A stretch of DNA of 45,754 nt from Gammaproteobacteria bacterium (lineage in GTDB: Bacteria > Pseudomonadota > Gammaproteobacteria > Eutrophobiales > Eutrophobiaceae). Of the stretch, positions 1-8,085 are shown piece by piece. The number at the start of each line of letters is the position of its first letter. Positions within the stretch are counted from its first letter, which is position 1. Location of the stretch: contig JAJDUB010000038.1 in NCBI GenBank assembly GCA_022826885.1, positions 1 to 45,754 on the forward strand. Reading direction: 5' to 3'. The notes beneath the pieces were generated by a model. The model was not told where the DNA came from and did no database searches. It saw only the letters and a program-made list of their open reading frames with translations. Both the position numbers and the translations under genes were made by a program.

Positions 1-27
1 GGAGATGCAGGAATTTAAAGGAGCATC

Positions 28-1605
28 ATGGGCCTTACGGGATTGCCACATTGGATCCGGCTGGTTGTTTTAACCACCTTCCTTGCTTCGTGCGCGAAAT
101 TCACGCCTGAACCGCCGCCGCCTTCGGCAGGGCATCTTGACGTTGCAGCCAAAACCGGCCCGTCCGGCGCTATTCCCGAAATTGTCCGGCAGCCTCCGCC
201 CGTTCCCGAACCTGCGCCCCTGCAGCACGAAGACCGGTACACGGTGGTCGTCAATGAAGTGCCCGTAAAGGAGTTGCTGTTTGCCCTGGCGCGGGATGCG
301 CAGGTGAACATCGATATCGCCCCGGGCATCAGCGGCCTGGTGACCATGAACGCAGTGGAACAGACCCTGCCGCAACTGTTGCAGCGCATAGCCAGGCAGT
401 CAGCGCTGCGTTATGTCATGGAGGATGACAACGTGTTCATCTCACCGGACGAACCGTATTTTCGCACCTACCGGATCGATTACCTGAACATGGCCCGGGA
501 TACGTCGCACGTGGTGCAGGTCGGGACGCAGATCGCCGGCACTGGTAGCGATACGGAAGGCGGCGGCGGAAGCAATAATTCGACCACCACCATCGGCAGT
601 ACGATGTCCAACCATTTCTGGACCAACCTGGTAGCGAACGTCAGCGCCATCCTGGAATCCGAGGGCGAGGCGGCAGCCGGTAATACCGTCATCCCCCACC
701 CGGAATCGGGCGTGCTGACCGTCAAGGCAACCGAAGCCCAACATCAACTGCTGCGCAAACTGATCGGCGAGACGCTCACCAACGCCAACCGCCAGGTGCT
801 GATACAGGCAACCATCGTCGAGGTGAGCCTGACCGACCAGTTCCAGGCCGGTATCGACTGGCAGGTGCTTAACGAGTCCGGTCTTGCCGGTTTCAACCTG
901 ATGACGAAGACGATCACGGCCAACCCCGTTAATGCCGCGTCCCTGTTTTCCCTGAGTTATGACGATTCCGACCCGGAACGGGACCGGGTGCTCAGCGCCG
1001 CGGTCGAACTGCTGGAGGAGTTCGGCGACGTGCGGGTGTTGTCGAGCCCCCAGATCATGGCCCTGAACAACCAGTCCGCCATCCTCAAGGTGGTGGATAA
1101 CGTGGTCTATTTCGAGGTGGAGCAGGAAAGCAACGTGACCCAGGGCGTGGCGGCCAATACCTTCGAGACCGTCGTAAAAACCGTGCCGGTGGGCATCGTG
1201 ATGACGATAACCCCGCATATCAAGGCCAACGATTCCATCATATTGAATATCAGGCCGAGCATTTCCCGCATCAACCGCTTCGTCAACGACCCGAACCCGG
1301 CCCTGTCGATCACCAGCCCGGTGCCCGAGATCCGTGTGCGCGAGATGGAATCCATGTTGCAGCTGCAGAACGGCGAGATCGCGGTCATGGGCGGTTTGAT
1401 GCAGGACGACAATCGCAGTAACGACAATGCCATTCCGGGCTTGTCCCGGGTCCCGCTGCTGGGGAATGCCTTCAAAATGGCCTTGCGCGAATATGAGAAG
1501 ACCGAACTGGTCATATTCCTGCGCCCGCTGATCGTCCGCAACCCCAGCCTGGACGGTGATTTCAGTTCCTACAGGCAGTTCTTTCCCGGAGAAGACAATG
1601 ACTGA
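28..1605 (+). CDS. mshL: MSHA-type pilus secretin MshL (GspD/PilQ family)
   Basis: Outer-membrane secretin through which an MSHA-like pilus or pseudopilus would exit. The 525-residue product begins with a lipoprotein signal whose lipobox reads LASC around residue 22. An STN/secretin N-terminal domain follows (about residues 70-145), then a low-complexity Gly/Ser/Thr loop near residue 180, an N-domain and the secretin core (about 250-510). Hallmarks of the core are VRVLSSPQIMALNNQ and, near the end, GGLMQDD...IPGLSRVPLLGNAF followed by TELVIFLRP. The start is supported by AAAGGAG 5 nt upstream. A TAA at 16-18 may be the stop of an upstream gene cut by the window. The next gene overlaps its 3' end, so translation is probably coupled. 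Family assignment is firm; MshL rather than another secretin rests on the mshE/mshG neighbours. Confidence 0.9.
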   Translation: MGLTGLPHWIRLVVLTTFLASCAKFTPEPPPPSAGHLDVAAKTGPSGAIPEIVRQPPPVPEPAPLQHEDRYTVVVNEVPVKELLFALARDAQVNIDIAPGISGLVTMNAVEQTLPQLLQRIARQSALRYVMEDDNVFISPDEPYFRTYRIDYLNMARDTSHVVQVGTQIAGTGSDTEGGGGSNNSTTTIGSTMSNHFWTNLVANVSAILESEGEAAAGNTVIPHPESGVLTVKATEAQHQLLRKLIGETLTNANRQVLIQATIVEVSLTDQFQAGIDWQVLNESGLAGFNLMTKTITANPVNAASLFSLSYDDSDPERDRVLSAAVELLEEFGDVRVLSSPQIMALNNQSAILKVVDNVVYFEVEQESNVTQGVAANTFETVVKTVPVGIVMTITPHIKANDSIILNIRPSISRINRFVNDPNPALSITSPVPEIRVREMESMLQLQNGEIAVMGGLMQDDNRSNDNAIPGLSRVPLLGNAFKMALREYEKTELVIFLRPLIVRNPSLDGDFSSYRQFFPGEDND

Positions 1606-2347
1606 CCCGCGCAGAATACCGGAAACAAAAGGGGACGGATTTGAAATCCGTCCCCGGAGAAACAAGCTTCACTTCTTGTCAGCAGCGCTCGCATGCTTTG
1701 TTGGGGTGTCTTTCACGATAGTTCATCCCGTTCTGGCCGAGCCGGTTTCCGGCCCGATCAAGGTCATACGCACGGAAGTCGATGACAGCCAGGAAAACCG
1801 GCTGCACGCGGCCTACCGGGCCTACCAGGCCGGCAATACGGGCGCTGCCAGGGCCGGATATGCGGAGGTGCTGCAGGCCTATCCGGACAACCGCGACGCC
1901 ATGCTGGGTCTGGCGGCCTGCGCGTTCGTGGAAGGCGATGTGAAATCTGCCGTGAGCATGTACCGGCGCATCCTGCGTGCGTTTCCGCAGGACGTCCTGT
2001 CGAGAGCCGCGCTGATCGGCCTGCAGGAGGATCGGCAGGGGGAAGCTGTTATAAGGGAGTTTTTGTCGAAGCAGCCGGATGAACCGTATCTGCACGTTGT
2101 CCTGGGCCGGCTCCAGGCTGCGCAGGCGCGCTGGCCGGAGGCGCGCCGGGCATTCTCCTACGCTCACCGGATTGACCCGGCCAACCCGGTTTACGCGGTT
2201 AACCTCGCCATCAGTCTGGATCGGATGGGACAGAGGGAGGAGGCGCTTGAATACTATCGCGTTACTCTCAAACTGGTGGAGCAGGGCGACTCAAACCTGG
2301 ACATCCGGCCGGTCATAAGGCGCATTCTGGCGCTGAGACAGCAATAA
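1598..2347 (+). CDS. TPR-containing MshN-like pilus protein
   Basis: Likely accessory protein of the pilus machine, equivalent in position to MshN. From ATG 1598 it is 249 residues: a short charged N-terminus, one hydrophobic segment (FLSAALACFVGVSFTIV, about residues 28-44) ending in an AEP that could be a signal cleavage or anchor, then tetratricopeptide repeats from about residue 60 (for example AYRAYQAGNTGAARAGYAEV, with later helices around PEARRAFSYAHRIDPANP). ATG 1556 is an alternative in-frame start deep inside mshL; 1598 is preferred because it overlaps mshL by only 8 nt. A 25-bp perfect palindrome (1631-1655) lies within codons 12-20 and encodes KGDGFEIRPR, so the extreme N-terminus is repeat-derived. 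Stop at 2345-2347 is 2 nt before mshE. Confidence 0.75.
   Translation: MTDPRRIPETKGDGFEIRPRRNKLHFLSAALACFVGVSFTIVHPVLAEPVSGPIKVIRTEVDDSQENRLHAAYRAYQAGNTGAARAGYAEVLQAYPDNRDAMLGLAACAFVEGDVKSAVSMYRRILRAFPQDVLSRAALIGLQEDRQGEAVIREFLSKQPDEPYLHVVLGRLQAAQARWPEARRAFSYAHRIDPANPVYAVNLAISLDRMGQREEALEYYRVTLKLVEQGDSNLDIRPVIRRILALRQQ
1631..1655. repeat. 25-bp GGGGAC palindrome inside MshN-like gene
   Basis: Perfect inverted repeat with 12-nt arms (GGGGACGGATTT and its complement) around a single central G. It is read in frame as G-D-G-F-E-I-R-P near the N-terminus of the TPR protein. The same arms occur inside mshE at 3780-3804, and the same architecture with changed arms at 39807-39831. Confidence 0.9.
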
Positions 2348-2349
2348 CC

Positions 2350-4158
2350 ATGTCTGCCCCGCGCCATACCCAACCCAATGCCATAACCGGGCAGGCCCTG
2401 TGCGAAATACTCGTCAACAGGGGGATCATTACCCCCGACCAGCTTGAAATTGCCCTGGTGGAGCAGAACAACAGCCGGGATCAGCCCGCCCGGATCCTGG
2501 TGCGCCTGGGATTCGTGACCGAGGCCATCATCCACGACGTCATCGGTGGCGCGTTCGGACAGCAGCGTGTCAACCTGCAATCCATCGTAGCCGACAGTGA
2601 AGCCATCGCCATGCTCCCTGAGGAAATGGCCAGGCGTCTGCGGGTCGTGCCCGTCAGCTATGACGCGCTGCGCAGGGTGCTTAAAGTGGCGCTGGCGGAT
2701 ACCTTCGATATTGTTGCCCTGGACCGGGTCAGCGCCCACCTGGGAGGCGCGGCGGAAGTCGTGCCGGTGCTTGCCGCTGAGGCTGACATCGAAAATTCCA
2801 TTGATCGCTTCTACGGTTATGAACTGTCCGTCGACGGTATCCTGAATGAAATAGAAACGGGCGAGCTCGACTACCGGAGCCTGGCGGCGCAGAGCAATGA
2901 ATACAGCCAGCCGGTAGTCCGGCTGGTCAATGCCCTGCTGTCCGACGCGGTGAAACGCGGCGCCTCGGATATCCACTTTGAACCGGAGCAGGGCTTCCTG
3001 CGCTTTCGTTACCGCATCGACGGTGTGCTGAGGCAGGTACGCAGCCTGCATAAGAACTACTGGTCGGCGCTTGCCGTGCGGGTGAAGGTGATGGCGGGGC
3101 TGGACATAGCCGAATCCCGTTTGCCGCAGGACGGCCGCATTTCCCTGACCATGTCGGGACGGCAGGTGGATTTCCGTGTGTCCACGCTACCTACACTGCA
3201 CGGGGAGAATATAGTCCTGCGGGTACTGGACCGGCAAAAAGGCATCGTTGCCCTGGACCGACTGGGCCTGGGAGAGACGGACCTGGCTGCGCTGAAGCGC
3301 ATGGTTGAGCGTCCGGAAGGCCTGATCCTGGTTACCGGCCCTACCGGCAGCGGCAAGACCACCACCCTGTACTCGATTCTCCAGTACCTGAACAGAGAAT
3401 CCGTCAATATCATGACCCTGGAAGACCCTGTCGAATACCCCACTTCCATGATCAGGCAGACTTCGGCCAATGCCGCGGCCAGGCTCGGTTTCGCCGACGG
3501 CATCCGCTCGATATTACGGCAGGACCCGGATATTATCCTGGTGGGAGAAATCCGCGACGAAGACACCGCAGCCATGGCCGTACGCGCCGCCATGACCGGC
3601 CACCAGGTGTTTGCCACCCTGCATTCCAATTCTGCAGTAGGCGCGATCCCGCGCCTGGTGGACATAGGCGTGAGACCCGAGATACTGGCCGGAAACATTA
3701 TCGGCGTGATAGCGCAGAGACTCGTACGCAGGCTTTGTGACGATTGCAAGGAACCGGCCGAAATGAAGCGCATACCACCGGGGACGGATTTCAAATCCGT
3801 CCCCTTGTTCAGTGATTGCAAAGAACCGGCGGTCGTGACCGGCCCCAATCCTTTTAATAAAATACGGGACACGGACGAACGTCTGCCTGCATACCGCCCG
3901 CTCGGGTGTCCGGCCTGCGCAGGCCAGGGCTACCGCGGCCGCATGGCATTGATGGAGATACTGCCGTTTGACCCGGACATGGACGAATTGATCGCGCGGT
4001 GCGGAACGTCCCGGGAACTGCATGGTATGGCCGTGGCGAAGGGCTTCAGGCCGTTGGCCGAATCCGGTAAAAGCAGTGTCATCGAAGGAAAGACCAGTCT
4101 TGCCGAAGTTGCCCGCGTGGTGGACCTCGGCAACAGCCTGGGACAGAACTATCCATGA
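2350..4158 (+). CDS. mshE: MSHA pilus assembly ATPase MshE (GspE/PilB family)
   Basis: Cytoplasmic hexameric ATPase that powers pilus assembly. The 602-residue product has a GspE N-terminal domain (about 60-160), an N2 domain (RGASDIHFEPE near 200) and the ATPase core. Walker A is GPTGSGKT (residues 330-337), the Asp-box region is MTLEDPVEYP, Walker B DPDIILVGEIRDEDTA, and the His box TGHQVFATLHSN. The C-terminal zinc ribbon uses CDDC and CPAC pairs. Between these pairs lies an unusual 24-codon in-frame insertion: D-C-K-E-P-A occurs at residues 465-470 and again at 489-494, with a 25-bp palindrome between. The insertion lengthens the loop but leaves the four cysteines. Start ATG 2350 follows the previous stop by 2 nt; the end overlaps mshG as ATGA. 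Confidence 0.92.
   Translation: MSAPRHTQPNAITGQALCEILVNRGIITPDQLEIALVEQNNSRDQPARILVRLGFVTEAIIHDVIGGAFGQQRVNLQSIVADSEAIAMLPEEMARRLRVVPVSYDALRRVLKVALADTFDIVALDRVSAHLGGAAEVVPVLAAEADIENSIDRFYGYELSVDGILNEIETGELDYRSLAAQSNEYSQPVVRLVNALLSDAVKRGASDIHFEPEQGFLRFRYRIDGVLRQVRSLHKNYWSALAVRVKVMAGLDIAESRLPQDGRISLTMSGRQVDFRVSTLPTLHGENIVLRVLDRQKGIVALDRLGLGETDLAALKRMVERPEGLILVTGPTGSGKTTTLYSILQYLNRESVNIMTLEDPVEYPTSMIRQTSANAAARLGFADGIRSILRQDPDIILVGEIRDEDTAAMAVRAAMTGHQVFATLHSNSAVGAIPRLVDIGVRPEILAGNIIGVIAQRLVRRLCDDCKEPAEMKRIPPGTDFKSVPLFSDCKEPAVVTGPNPFNKIRDTDERLPAYRPLGCPACAGQGYRGRMALMEILPFDPDMDELIARCGTSRELHGMAVAKGFRPLAESGKSSVIEGKTSLAEVARVVDLGNSLGQNYP
3742..3830. repeat. In-frame 72-bp duplication-type insertion carrying the GGGGAC palindrome, inside mshE
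   Basis: A 17-nt sequence (GATTGCAAGGAACCGGC, one mismatch in the second copy) occurs at 3742-3758 and 3814-3830, exactly 72 nt apart. The 25-bp palindrome at 3780-3804 (12-nt arms GGGGACGGATTT-type, central C) lies between them. The layout looks like a repeat insertion flanked by a duplicated target, and 72 nt keeps the mshE frame open. The palindrome is read in a different phase from the copy in the MshN-like gene (here P-G-T-D-F-K-S-V-P). Confidence 0.85.
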
Positions 4159-5360
4159 CCGTTTACCGCTACAAGGGGGTCGATGCCGAGGGCCGTATCA
4201 GAAAAGGCAAAACCAGCGCCGCCAACGGCGCCGACCTGGAGATACGGCTGCGCAGGATGGGGCTGGAACTGGTCAGCTACAGGACAGCCCGGCCGGACGG
4301 CATGCCGACAGCAGTGCGCCGGGTAAAACGGCGCGACCTGATCGTATTCTGTTTCCACCTGGAGCAAACCTTGCGCGCCGGCGTGCCTGTGGTTGAGAGT
4401 CTGCAGGATTTGCGCGATAGCGCGGACAATCCCCGGTTGCGGGAGGTCTGTGCCTCATTGTTGGAAGCGATTGAGGGAGGCAGCACCTTGTCGGAAGCCA
4501 TGTGCGGGTTTCCGGGCGTTTTCAGTGAAGTCTTCATAAACCTGGTCCGGGCCGGGGAACAGACCGGCAATCTCAACGGCATACTCGAGAAGCTGGGAGC
4601 CGACCTGAAATGGCAGGACGAACAGGCGTCCATGGTCAGGAAACTGATCATGATCCCGGCCTTCAGCGGCGCAATTATCAGCGCCGTGATGGTTTTTCTG
4701 ATGATCTACCTGGTGCCGGAACTGCTGGCGTTTGTCAGGACCACCGGTTCAAACCTGCCGGCTCATACCAGGTTGTTAATCGCGGTATCCTCCGGATTTG
4801 CCGATTATCTGTACGTCATCCTGTGTGCGCCGCTGCTGATCGTCATTCTCGTCTTTGCCGGCGGCAGGACCAGTCCCGTTTTCAGGCTCGCCCTGGACAG
4901 GCTGAAATTGTCCCTGCCGGTTGTCGGCCCGGTGCTGGAAAAACTGATCCTGGCGCGCATCTCCGGCCTGTTTGCCATGATGTATGCATCAGGTATCACG
5001 GTGATTGACTGCATCAGCGCCGGCGAGCGCAGCGCCGGCAACCTCGCCATCGCCCAGGCGATGAAAAGTGTCGGCAGGGCAGTGGCGGACGGACGCAACC
5101 TCGGCGACAGCTTTGCTTCAAGCGGCCTGTTTCCACCCTTGGTCCTGCGCATGATCCGGGTGGGAGAGACGACCGGGGCGCTGGCGTTGTCCCTGGAAAA
5201 TGTTGCTTATTTCTACACACGCGATGCGAGGGAAGCGGTAGGCAGGCTGCAATCCCTGGTAGAGCCGGTAATGACCCTGTTGCTGGGACTCGTCATCGGC
5301 TGGGTCATGCTGTCCGTATTTGGACCGATTTATGATCTCATTACCGGACTTGGCATTTAA
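4155..5360 (+). CDS. mshG: MSHA pilus inner-membrane platform protein MshG (GspF/PilC family)
   Basis: Polytopic inner-membrane platform that couples the MshE ATPase to pilin assembly. The 401 residues contain two GspF domains: the first starts near residue 55 (RRDLIVFCFHLEQTLRAGVPVVESL), the second near 260 (ARISGLFAMMYASGITVIDCI). Three hydrophobic segments are visible: about 170-190 (IIMVF-type stretch before YLVPELL), about 215-235 (LYVILCAPLLIVILVFA) and at the C-terminus (VMTLLLGLVIGWVMLSVFGPIY). Family motifs such as VRAGEQTGNL and IRVGETTGALALSLENVA are present. It overlaps mshE by 4 nt (ATGA), and its own 3' end overlaps the next gene, so the set reads as a translationally coupled operon. 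Confidence 0.92.
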   Translation: MTVYRYKGVDAEGRIRKGKTSAANGADLEIRLRRMGLELVSYRTARPDGMPTAVRRVKRRDLIVFCFHLEQTLRAGVPVVESLQDLRDSADNPRLREVCASLLEAIEGGSTLSEAMCGFPGVFSEVFINLVRAGEQTGNLNGILEKLGADLKWQDEQASMVRKLIMIPAFSGAIISAVMVFLMIYLVPELLAFVRTTGSNLPAHTRLLIAVSSGFADYLYVILCAPLLIVILVFAGGRTSPVFRLALDRLKLSLPVVGPVLEKLILARISGLFAMMYASGITVIDCISAGERSAGNLAIAQAMKSVGRAVADGRNLGDSFASSGLFPPLVLRMIRVGETTGALALSLENVAYFYTRDAREAVGRLQSLVEPVMTLLLGLVIGWVMLSVFGPIYDLITGLGI

Positions 5361-6918
5361 CCTCAGGGCCCGCAGGGCGCTGTTGGTCGGCGCCGGACAC
5401 GCAGCCGTATATGAATGGCAGGATAACGTTGCCGTACGCCGCGCGATGTTTGAGGCAGGAGAGGAGGGGCGACAAGGTTTCCGGCGTTATCTCGCCGAAA
5501 CCCCCGGCATTCCGTTCCACCTGCTGGTGGACGTGGCCGATGAAGAGTACCGCCGGGACACCGTGCCGCGCGTGTCACGGCGGGACCGGCAGGCGCTGCT
5601 CAAACGCAAGGCCGCGCGCCTCTTCAAGGATACCGGCTATTGTTTTTTCAGGGTAACGGGCCGTGAAACCACGGGACGAAGGGATGACCGCGTATTGCTG
5701 AGCGCGCTTGCCAATCCCGGCGTTGTCAGTCAATGGGCCGCCATACTGGATGAAGTGAGGACGCCCCTGGCGGGAATCTGTTCACTGCCCCTGTTGTCGG
5801 GACAACTGTTGAAAGACATAGCGGGCCGGGATGACGGATGCCGGTTGCTGGTCAGTATGCAGAGCGTCAGTGGGTTGCGCCAGACCTGTTTTGATAACGG
5901 AGACTTAAGGTTCAGCCGCCTGGTGCAGACATCCCGCGCTGAACATGGATCGTATTCGGAGATTATCCGTGATGAGGTGGAAAAAGTCCTGCGTTACCTG
6001 GACAGCCGGCGACCGGACACGCCTGGAGAGACGTTGCATGTCCATTTCCTGTTTTCCGCCGACCTGTTACAGGAACTGAAACCTGTTCTCAAACAGCAGG
6101 ATGCAGTCAGGTACCATTTTTGCGACCTGCATGAAAACGTCTCGCTCGAGCCCGCCTCCAACCCGTTCAGTGACGCGTATTTCATGCAGCAACTGTTAAG
6201 GCTCAGGCCCGGGAACGTTTACGCCGGCATTGCGGAAAGGCGCTGGTTTATCCTGGGCAGGCTGCGCGCAGGAGTTGCGGCAGCCGGATTTGCAATGTTG
6301 CTCGGCAGCGCGGGGTGGAGCGCGCTGAATGTCTATGGCGGCATAGTCCTGTACCTGGGGGGCAAGACCGCTGAGGAGGAGACACACAGGTATGCCGCAG
6401 AGTATGAACTGGCGAGAAAACGCCTGCCGGAAACACCTGTTGATCCGTCCGACCTGAAGACGGCTGTCCTCATTGCGGACAGTCTTGCGCAAAACAAAAC
6501 ATCGCCAACCGCCATGGTTACCGTGCTCGGTCGCAGCCTGCACGGGTTTCCATCCATCCGGTTGAGCAGATTGTTCTGGACGGTAACTGACGATCCGGAT
6601 ACGGCTTATGCCGGGGACCCGGAGCAAGCAGGTTTACCGGTGGCCATGGATGCGTCCGGCCCCGTCCGTTCCCTTTACCAGGCCGCGCTGCTCAAGGGAC
6701 GCATAGAACCTTTTAACGGAGATTACCGGGGCGCCATGGATGTAATCAACCGGTTTGCGGAAGACCTGCGCGGCCGGGAGGCGGTATATGGCGTTGTTAT
6801 CGTTGGCCTGCCCCTGGATGTCAGTTCCGGCGCGGACTTGCAGGGTAATACACAGTCCCTGCAACACCGGGCGGAATTTACCCTGAAGGTTGTGTTGGAG
6901 AACGCTCGTGAAATTTAA
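5332..6918 (+). CDS. Putative MshI/PilM-PilN-like pilus alignment protein
   Basis: A 528-residue protein of no sharply recognisable family. About 310 residues of cytoplasmic-looking sequence are followed by one hydrophobic segment (about 310-340, AGVAAAGFAMLLGSAGWSAL) and a C-terminal periplasmic-looking part with an extended helical stretch (EEETHRYAAEYELARKRLPE). This topology equals a PilM-like actin-fold domain fused to a PilN-like part, the role MshI plays in MSHA systems. ATG 5332 is chosen; TTG 5320 is an in-frame alternative. It overlaps the end of mshG by 29 nt. Function is inferred from position between the platform gene and a PilO-like gene, not from motifs. Confidence 0.6.
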   Translation: MISLPDLAFNLRARRALLVGAGHAAVYEWQDNVAVRRAMFEAGEEGRQGFRRYLAETPGIPFHLLVDVADEEYRRDTVPRVSRRDRQALLKRKAARLFKDTGYCFFRVTGRETTGRRDDRVLLSALANPGVVSQWAAILDEVRTPLAGICSLPLLSGQLLKDIAGRDDGCRLLVSMQSVSGLRQTCFDNGDLRFSRLVQTSRAEHGSYSEIIRDEVEKVLRYLDSRRPDTPGETLHVHFLFSADLLQELKPVLKQQDAVRYHFCDLHENVSLEPASNPFSDAYFMQQLLRLRPGNVYAGIAERRWFILGRLRAGVAAAGFAMLLGSAGWSALNVYGGIVLYLGGKTAEEETHRYAAEYELARKRLPETPVDPSDLKTAVLIADSLAQNKTSPTAMVTVLGRSLHGFPSIRLSRLFWTVTDDPDTAYAGDPEQAGLPVAMDASGPVRSLYQAALLKGRIEPFNGDYRGAMDVINRFAEDLRGREAVYGVVIVGLPLDVSSGADLQGNTQSLQHRAEFTLKVVLENAREI

Positions 6919-7528
6919 GTATGTTGAGTGGCCGTATTTACGCAGCGCCGTGGTTCTGTTTGCCGGCTCTGCTGCGCTGGGCGCCGCCCTGCTGGCCGGC
7001 AGCGCCGTCTTCGAAAGCCGGATGGAGCGGGATTACCTCCATCACAGCGAGCGGTTGGCGGAAACCAGTCGCCGCTACCTGGCAGTGGATGAGGAAGAGA
7101 AGGTCATCCGGGATTATCTACCGCGTTTCGCGGAACTGGATAAAAACGGATTGTCGGGCGAAGAGCGCAGGTTGAGCTGGATTGAAACGCTGCAGGATGC
7201 GGGCGACGCGCTTCGGTTACCGTCCCTTGGCTATGAGATAAGAGCGCAGAAACCCTATCAGCCCGGCACTGCGTCGGAACCCGGCAGGTACAGGGTGTTT
7301 GTCAGTGAAATGACCCTGAGCATGCAGTTGCTGCACGAAGGAGACCTGTTTGCATTGATTGAGCTGCTGGATGAACGTGCGCAAGGCGTCTATACCGTCT
7401 CAAGCTGCGAAATGACCCGCAATTTTGTGGAACTTACGGATAACCCGGTTGCCGGAAACATAACCGCCGACTGCCTGCTGGAGTGGTTCACCGTCAAACC
7501 GGCGGACGGCGGCGAGACGAATATATGA
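6908..7528 (+). CDS. Putative MshJ/PilO-like inner-membrane pilus protein
   Basis: A 206-residue protein starting at GTG 6908, which overlaps the previous stop by 11 nt. One N-terminal transmembrane helix (about residues 12-36, LRSAVVLFAGSAALGAALLA) is followed by a charged, probably coiled-coil region (ERDYLHHSERLAETSRRYLA) and a compact C-terminal domain containing two Cys (SSC near 165 and ADC near 190). Short N-terminus, single helix, coiled coil and small alpha/beta domain are the PilO/MshJ plan. In frame at 6890 there is only TTG, so the GTG is more plausible. Ends with ATGA overlap into the next gene. Confidence 0.6.
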   Translation: MKFKYVEWPYLRSAVVLFAGSAALGAALLAGSAVFESRMERDYLHHSERLAETSRRYLAVDEEEKVIRDYLPRFAELDKNGLSGEERRLSWIETLQDAGDALRLPSLGYEIRAQKPYQPGTASEPGRYRVFVSEMTLSMQLLHEGDLFALIELLDERAQGVYTVSSCEMTRNFVELTDNPVAGNITADCLLEWFTVKPADGGETNI

Positions 7529-8085
7529 AACCTGTTCCTGAATCCCGGGGTCAGAATAACATTGCCCCCGTACGATACGACAGCGACCGTCAGTTGTCAG
7601 TGCAAAGTGGAAAATGGCTGATAGCTGCCTTGATCATCGTATCGGAATGGTGTTTTTCCTCCGATGAGCAACAATTCGGAAGGCTGTTCACCACCCCGGA
7701 ACAGCGGCAACGGTTGCAGGAGTTGAGAGAAGAGCACAGACGGACGTCGGGCAGCCGCAAAGGAACCGGAACGGAAACCGGGGAAATGACAGGCAGGTAT
7801 CACGCCGAACAGTCAAAGGCCGGAATGTCCCGCGGGCCGGATGAGCCGCCTGTCATCACCCTCAAGGGCCTGATTTACAGGAACGACGGCGCGCGCACGG
7901 CATGGATCAAGGCGCAGGATGGGACCGCGGTGCTGGATTCCCGGCAACTGCAAACAGGTGAGTTGCCAGATCGCGAGGCAGCCATTCGCGTGCCTGTGGG
8001 TGGGAAGTCAGTGAAGCTCAAACCGGGCCAGTCCTGGCACCCGGAATCCGGTGTGGTTACCGATTTGGAGGGCATCACCCCGTGA
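7525..8085 (+). CDS. Putative MshK/PilP-like pilus protein
   Basis: A 186-residue protein whose ATG overlaps the previous stop (ATGA). It has a hydrophobic segment around residues 32-46 (WLIAALIIVSEWCF), then LFTTPEQRQRLQELREEHR, a polar linker, and a C-terminal beta-rich domain (PVITLKGLIYRNDGARTAWI...). The TPEQR stretch and the short domain on DNA-sequence-like repeats of G-x-x-x-R-x-D-G are what MshK/PilP-like proteins of pilus loci look like. Residues 8-15 are encoded by a fragment starting GGGGTCAGAATAAC that resembles the left arm of the palindromic elements elsewhere in the window. The stop overlaps the next start as GTGA. Confidence 0.55.
   Translation: MKPVPESRGQNNIAPVRYDSDRQLSVQSGKWLIAALIIVSEWCFSSDEQQFGRLFTTPEQRQRLQELREEHRRTSGSRKGTGTETGEMTGRYHAEQSKAGMSRGPDEPPVITLKGLIYRNDGARTAWIKAQDGTAVLDSRQLQTGELPDREAAIRVPVGGKSVKLKPGQSWHPESGVVTDLEGITP
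7547..7568. repeat. Possible GGGGTCAG repeat fragment inside coding sequence
   Basis: Begins GGGGTCAGAATAAC and closes with GCCCC. The first eight bases match the arm of the 43-nt elements at 11787, 15627 and 35047, but the rest diverges and the inverted arm is only four bases. May be a decayed copy or coincidence. Confidence 0.3.

Noticed and set aside
442..1665. 407-codon minus-strand frame opposite mshL
   Set aside because: No motifs and opposite an evident secretin gene.
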